Shown: one piece after another, positions 5,948 through 8,357 of the stretch
How positions within the stretch are numbered: position 1 is the stretch's first letter
How the letters are laid out: every line of letters begins with the position of its first letter
Assembly (NCBI GenBank): GCA_947506075.1
Contig: CANNNN010000103.1
Location: forward strand, 1 to 8,357
Reading direction: 5' to 3'
DNA length: 8,357 bases
From: Methylococcaceae bacterium
GTDB taxonomy: Bacteria > Pseudomonadota > Gammaproteobacteria > Methylococcales > Methylomonadaceae
Notes under the pieces: model-generated
The model's input: the letters and a program-made list of their open reading frames with translations, nothing else
What the model was told of the DNA's origin: nothing
The model's database searches: none
Position numbers and translations under genes: made by a program

Positions 5948-6151
5948 TTATTTGGGATAAACATTGGTGGCGGTTAAGCCTTTTGGACCTGATTCGATGT
6001 CAAAAGTGACCGTATCGCCTTCAGTCAAAGTTTTGAAGCCATCGCCTTGAATCACGGAATGGTGAACGAAAACATCTTCGCCGCCATCAGCCGGTGCAAT
6101 AAAACCAAAACCTTTCGTGTTGTTAAACCACTTTACAGTGCCTGTTGCCAT
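5948..6151 (-). CDS. cspA: CspA-family cold-shock protein
   Basis: A 67-residue single cold-shock domain, a five-strand OB fold that binds single-stranded RNA and DNA and melts RNA structure in the cytoplasm. The start MATGTVKWFNNTKGFGFI is canonical: Trp8 and Phe9, RNP1 KGFGFI at 13-18 and RNP2 VFVHH at 27-31, all aromatic binding residues present. The end ATNVYPK is likewise normal. The start is ATG at 6151-6149, with an AGGAG site seven bases upstream (+ strand 6159-6163). The frame is open to 6214, but the extra 21 residues are unlike any cold-shock protein and lie in the leader. A leader of roughly 100 bases is expected from the candidate promoter. Which paralogue (cold-induced or constitutive) cannot be told from the protein. 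It converges on the TM2 gene and shares its terminator. Confidence 0.95.
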   Translation of the reverse strand: MATGTVKWFNNTKGFGFIAPADGGEDVFVHHSVIQGDGFKTLTEGDTVTFDIESGPKGLTATNVYPK

Positions 6152-6157
6152 TTTGAA

Positions 6158-6163
6158 ACTCCT
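6158..6163 (-). promoter_or_regulatory. cspA ribosome binding site that decides its start
   Basis: Minus-strand AGGAGT lies six bases upstream of ATG 6151 and nothing similar precedes the in-frame ATG at 6214. This supports the 67-residue protein. Confidence 0.8.
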
Positions 6164-6390
6164 AAAATAAAAACTTACGGTTAACACAGAACTACAATAT
6201 TGATAACCGGACAACCTAATACTAGGAATCCCTTAACTCAACATCTGTTTTCTGACGCAGGGTATTGTACTGTTTTTTTTATGGTACTGCTATCTGCAAT
6301 CTGTCATCTAACAACCTGCTGCTTGCCGATTGCTTAGGCGGCGCTATCGGTGTCAATTATTGCCTTTGATCCAATAAAAATCTTTTTTGC
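6164..6390. other. cspA leader and upstream region
   Basis: Non-coding DNA upstream of the minus-strand cspA gene. It holds the probable leader, an AT-rich stretch, the semi-palindrome CCTAATACTAGG near 6217-6228, and a repeated GTACTG motif around a T8 tract (6264-6289). On the minus strand TACAAT (6269-6264) is the best -10 candidate, giving a leader of about 105 bases, but no good -35 pairs with it. Beyond 6300 I see only a modest hairpin (CCGAT 6326-6330, ATCGG 6346-6350). No gene is supported. Confidence 0.5.
6264..6289. repeat. 17-bp-period direct repeat flanking a T8 tract
   Basis: ATTGTACTG (6264-6272) and ATGGTACTG (6281-6289) match at eight of nine bases and are separated by exactly eight T residues (6273-6280). 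The left copy contains, on the minus strand, the TACAAT proposed as the cspA -10 box. The arrangement could be a pair of regulator half-sites on bent DNA, or simple duplication; only the repeat itself is seen. Confidence 0.5.
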
Positions 6391-6499
6391 CCACGAAAAG
6401 CACGAAATTTCTCAAAGAGGTACTAAAACCCAGACCATCAGCCAAAGGACGAATAGAAGCACCAATACAACCTCTTGATTTATTTATTGTCTTTCGTGG
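6391..6499. mobile_element. Imperfect 109-bp inverted repeat, MITE-like remnant
   Basis: The two ends are inverted copies of each other over about 35 bases. The tips CCACGAAA (6391-6398) and TTTCGTGG (6492-6499) are perfect, and further in TCAAAGAGGT (6412-6421) matches ACCTCTTGA (6470-6478) with one gap. By hand alignment about 25 of 35 positions pair. A second CACGAAA (6401-6407) follows the left tip. I recall CACGAAA-type palindromic repeats between genes of several environmental bacteria. No transposase or clear target duplication is seen. The open frame across it (6387-6608) is not a gene. Confidence 0.5.
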
Positions 6500-6649
6500 T
6501 CTAATTGCTGTTTTTAGCTTGACTTGGTCGTGGATAACCGAAAATTTTTGCTTCTGGTTTCAGAGGTGTTTTTCCGCGTTGTTTTACCGGCGGCGTGATA
6601 AAAAATGATAGAATTGTCGCTTTTTTGCATTCCGAGAACTTCTGATCAA
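6500..6649. other. Upstream region of the Lon-like protease gene
   Basis: Non-coding stretch before the protease gene. TAGAAT (6609-6614) is a good -10 match, placing a start near 6621 and a leader of about 30 bases. The best -35 is TTACCG at 6584-6589, three of six matches at a long 19-bp spacing. TTGACT at 6519-6524 is a good -35 but has no fitting -10. No heat-shock-type promoter (CTTGAAA / CCCCAT) is evident. Confidence 0.4.
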
Positions 6650-8357
6650 ATGTCTAATACCTTAAAGCTTCCCCTAGAGTCACTGAAACTAAATGTCGAT
6701 CTGACTGGCTTTGAGTTCCCGGCCGCACCTAAACAGCCCGACACTATCCTGGGTCAGTCCAGAGCCCAGTCGGCGCTGGAGTTTGGTGTTGCGATGAGCA
6801 ATCCAGGTTACAATATTTTTGTGATGGGCGAGCCGGGCTTGGGCCGTTTGTCGATGATTACCAACCATCTCTATGCCCAGGCTAAAATGCTGGGTGCTCC
6901 GCCCTCCTATGCATATGTCGATAATTTTGATAATCCAAGAGAACCGGTAGCCCTAGAGTTACCAGCCGAGCAGGGCGCTATACTCAGCAGAGACATCGAA
7001 AAGTTAATCGATAATCTGTTGGCGACTTTTCCTGCCGCTTTTGAAAGCCCTACCTACCAGCAAAAGAAGAGCGCGATCGAACGACAGTACAACCAGTACT
7101 ATAACAATGCTATCGATCTGGTCGATAAAAAATCCCAGACTTTAAACATTGCGTTATTCAGAGAGAATGAATCGATTTCTTTTGCGCCTATCCGGGACAA
7201 CAAGGCGCTGAATGAAGATCAATTCACCCAGTTGCCATTACCCGAGCGGGAAATATTTCACAAACATGTTGAGGAGCTGGAAGAATATCTGAGCGATGTA
7301 TTGCTGGAACTGCCTCAGTGGCGCAGGGCCATGATTGAAAAAATCAAGCAGCTGGATAATGATACGATCAGCCTGGCGATAGAGCCGCTGTTTGCCGAGC
7401 TTAATGACAGCTACCAGAATATCGATGATGTAATCAGCTTTTTGGCGGAAATTAAAAAAAACCTCAGCAGCACCATTACCGACTACCTGATGCCGAGCCG
7501 GACGCCGGAACCACAGGACAATACCAGTAAACGGTTGTTGCTGACCGAGCTGTACGCGCCCAATATCCTGGTTGATAACAGGCTGGAATTGGGTGCGCCG
7601 GTTATTTACGAGCCGCATCCTATCTATCAAAACCTGTTTGGCCGCATCGAATATGTCAGCGACCAGGGCACACTGGTCACCAATTATCGCCGGATTTGTG
7701 CGGGCTCCCTGCACAAAGCTAATGGCGGCTATTTGATACTCGATGCCGAAAAACTGCTGAATTATCCGTTTGTCTGGGAAGGCCTTAAGCGCGCACTGCA
7801 ATCCGGCCGCATAGAAATTGAGTCGCCATATTCGGATCTGGGCATTAACACCATTACCCTGAAGCCCGAAGTCATTCCGTTAAACGTCAAAGTGATTCTG
7901 GTCGGCTCCAGGGATATTTATTATCTGTTGGAAGAGCTGGATGATGAATTTAACGAAATGTTTAAAATCCTTGCCGATTTTGATAACTACATTCCGCGTA
8001 ATGATCAGACCATGCAGCGCTTTATTTTGTTGATGATCAAGCAAGCCGCAGATTCCGGCGCTCAACCGATAACTCAATCGGCCATAGAATGCCTGATCGA
8101 GCACAGCTGTCGACTTGCGGAAAACCAGCATCATTTTTCCGCAAGGATCAAAGATTCACTGGAAATTATCGGCGAAGCCAACCTATTTTGTAAGCGGGAC
8201 AGTCAGCCGATTTGCGACCGGGTGCATATCGAACAGGCGCTGGCAGCAAGAGAGCATCGTAACGGCAGAATGCCCGAGAACATCCTCGAAGAAATGCTGG
8301 TCGGCACGATACTGATTGATACCGAGGGCGAGGCGGTAGGCAAAGTCAACGGTTTAA
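6650..8357 (+). CDS. Lon-like AAA+ protease, COG1067 type, C-terminus cut off
   Basis: The first 569 codons of a gene open to the right edge; the family is usually about 800 residues. COG1067 proteins (relatives of archaeal LonB and E. coli YcbZ) join an AAA+ ATPase core to a Lon-type Ser-Lys protease domain and lack the N-terminal substrate domain of LonA. Seen here: YNIFVMGEPGLGRLS with the Walker A at 60-68, a long helical, coiled-coil-like insertion at about 110-280, then HKANGGYLILDAEKLL (355-370) as Walker B, sensor-1 region VGSRD (418-422), and FSARIKDSLEIIGEAN (496-511) with a candidate sensor-2 arginine. VGTILIDTEGEAVGKVNGL at 551-569 is the start of the protease domain; the catalytic Ser and Lys lie outside the window. 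The usual Walker A lysine is arginine (66). The ATG at 6650 has only a weak GAGA site. No stop or frameshift occurs. Confidence 0.92.
   Translation, partial: MSNTLKLPLESLKLNVDLTGFEFPAAPKQPDTILGQSRAQSALEFGVAMSNPGYNIFVMGEPGLGRLSMITNHLYAQAKMLGAPPSYAYVDNFDNPREPVALELPAEQGAILSRDIEKLIDNLLATFPAAFESPTYQQKKSAIERQYNQYYNNAIDLVDKKSQTLNIALFRENESISFAPIRDNKALNEDQFTQLPLPEREIFHKHVEELEEYLSDVLLELPQWRRAMIEKIKQLDNDTISLAIEPLFAELNDSYQNIDDVISFLAEIKKNLSSTITDYLMPSRTPEPQDNTSKRLLLTELYAPNILVDNRLELGAPVIYEPHPIYQNLFGRIEYVSDQGTLVTNYRRICAGSLHKANGGYLILDAEKLLNYPFVWEGLKRALQSGRIEIESPYSDLGINTITLKPEVIPLNVKVILVGSRDIYYLLEELDDEFNEMFKILADFDNYIPRNDQTMQRFILLMIKQAADSGAQPITQSAIECLIEHSCRLAENQHHFSARIKDSLEIIGEANLFCKRDSQPICDRVHIEQALAAREHRNGRMPENILEEMLVGTILIDTEGEAVGKVNGL

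Noticed and set aside
5827..6009. 60-residue plus-strand open frame
   Set aside because: It runs through the strong terminator and into cspA on the opposite strand, without a ribosome site.
6152..6214. N-terminal extension of the cold-shock protein to an ATG at 6214
   Set aside because: The extra residues have no counterpart in the family, and a good Shine-Dalgarno serves the ATG at 6151.
6387..6608. 73-residue plus-strand open frame
   Set aside because: It starts within the CACGAAA inverted repeat, has no ribosome site and its protein is basic low-information sequence. It is an accident of the repeat.
7238..7801. 187-residue minus-strand open frame
   Set aside because: It lies wholly antisense to the Lon-like protease, whose motifs are clear in the plus frame; the same holds for 7880-8134 minus and 8115-8315 plus.
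1..8357. CRISPR array, tRNA or rRNA gene, transposase, toxin-antitoxin pair or defence island
   Set aside because: No regularly spaced repeats, clover-leaf sequences, DDE or resolvase motifs or typical small gene pairs were seen on either strand.

Overview
The window looks like an ordinary chromosomal segment of a gammaproteobacterium with a moderate, slightly AT-leaning base composition. Ndh, the ABC-F protein YheS and the cold-shock protein all resemble their gammaproteobacterial counterparts closely as I remember them. The gene set and the intergenic repeat style would fit a methanotroph of the Methylococcales, but that is an inference from memory. I see no prophage, transposase, CRISPR array, rRNA or tRNA.

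Layout. At the left edge, the first 23 codons of a lipoprotein gene run off the window on the minus strand (1-71). A non-coding gap (72-455) carries a good promoter for ndh. Then come, all on plus: ndh (type II NADH:quinone dehydrogenase, 480-1778), a YcxB-like membrane protein (1811-2341), a strong compact hairpin (2372-2396), and a tight four-gene cluster of yheS (2441-4324), a small polytopic membrane protein (4358-4849), a UspA-family stress protein (4858-5301) and a two-part protein with a cold-shock-like N-terminus and a TM2 membrane domain (5328-5759). A near-perfect bidirectional terminator (5893-5928) separates this cluster from a convergent cspA-type gene (5948-6151, minus). A second long non-coding stretch (6152-6649) holds the cspA leader and probable promoter, a 17-bp-period repeat around a T8 tract, and a 109-bp imperfect inverted repeat that looks like a degenerate MITE-like element. 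The right edge is the first 569 codons of a Lon-like AAA+ protease of the COG1067 type (6650 to beyond the end).

How the genes may work together. Ndh feeds electrons from NADH to quinone without pumping protons. The yheS cluster combines a ribosome-associated ABC-F ATPase, a universal stress protein and two small membrane proteins, which suggests a stress or translation-adjustment theme. Spacing supports co-transcription: 33, 8 and 26 nt between genes, with the usp Shine-Dalgarno overlapping the upstream stop codon. A Lon-like protease and a cold-shock protein nearby fit the same theme, but they have their own transcription units.

I do not find a convincing new biological system. The best leads are the cold-shock-like/TM2 fusion protein, the uncharacterised membrane protein between yheS and usp, the MITE-like inverted repeat, and the inverted repeat abutting the ndh promoter.
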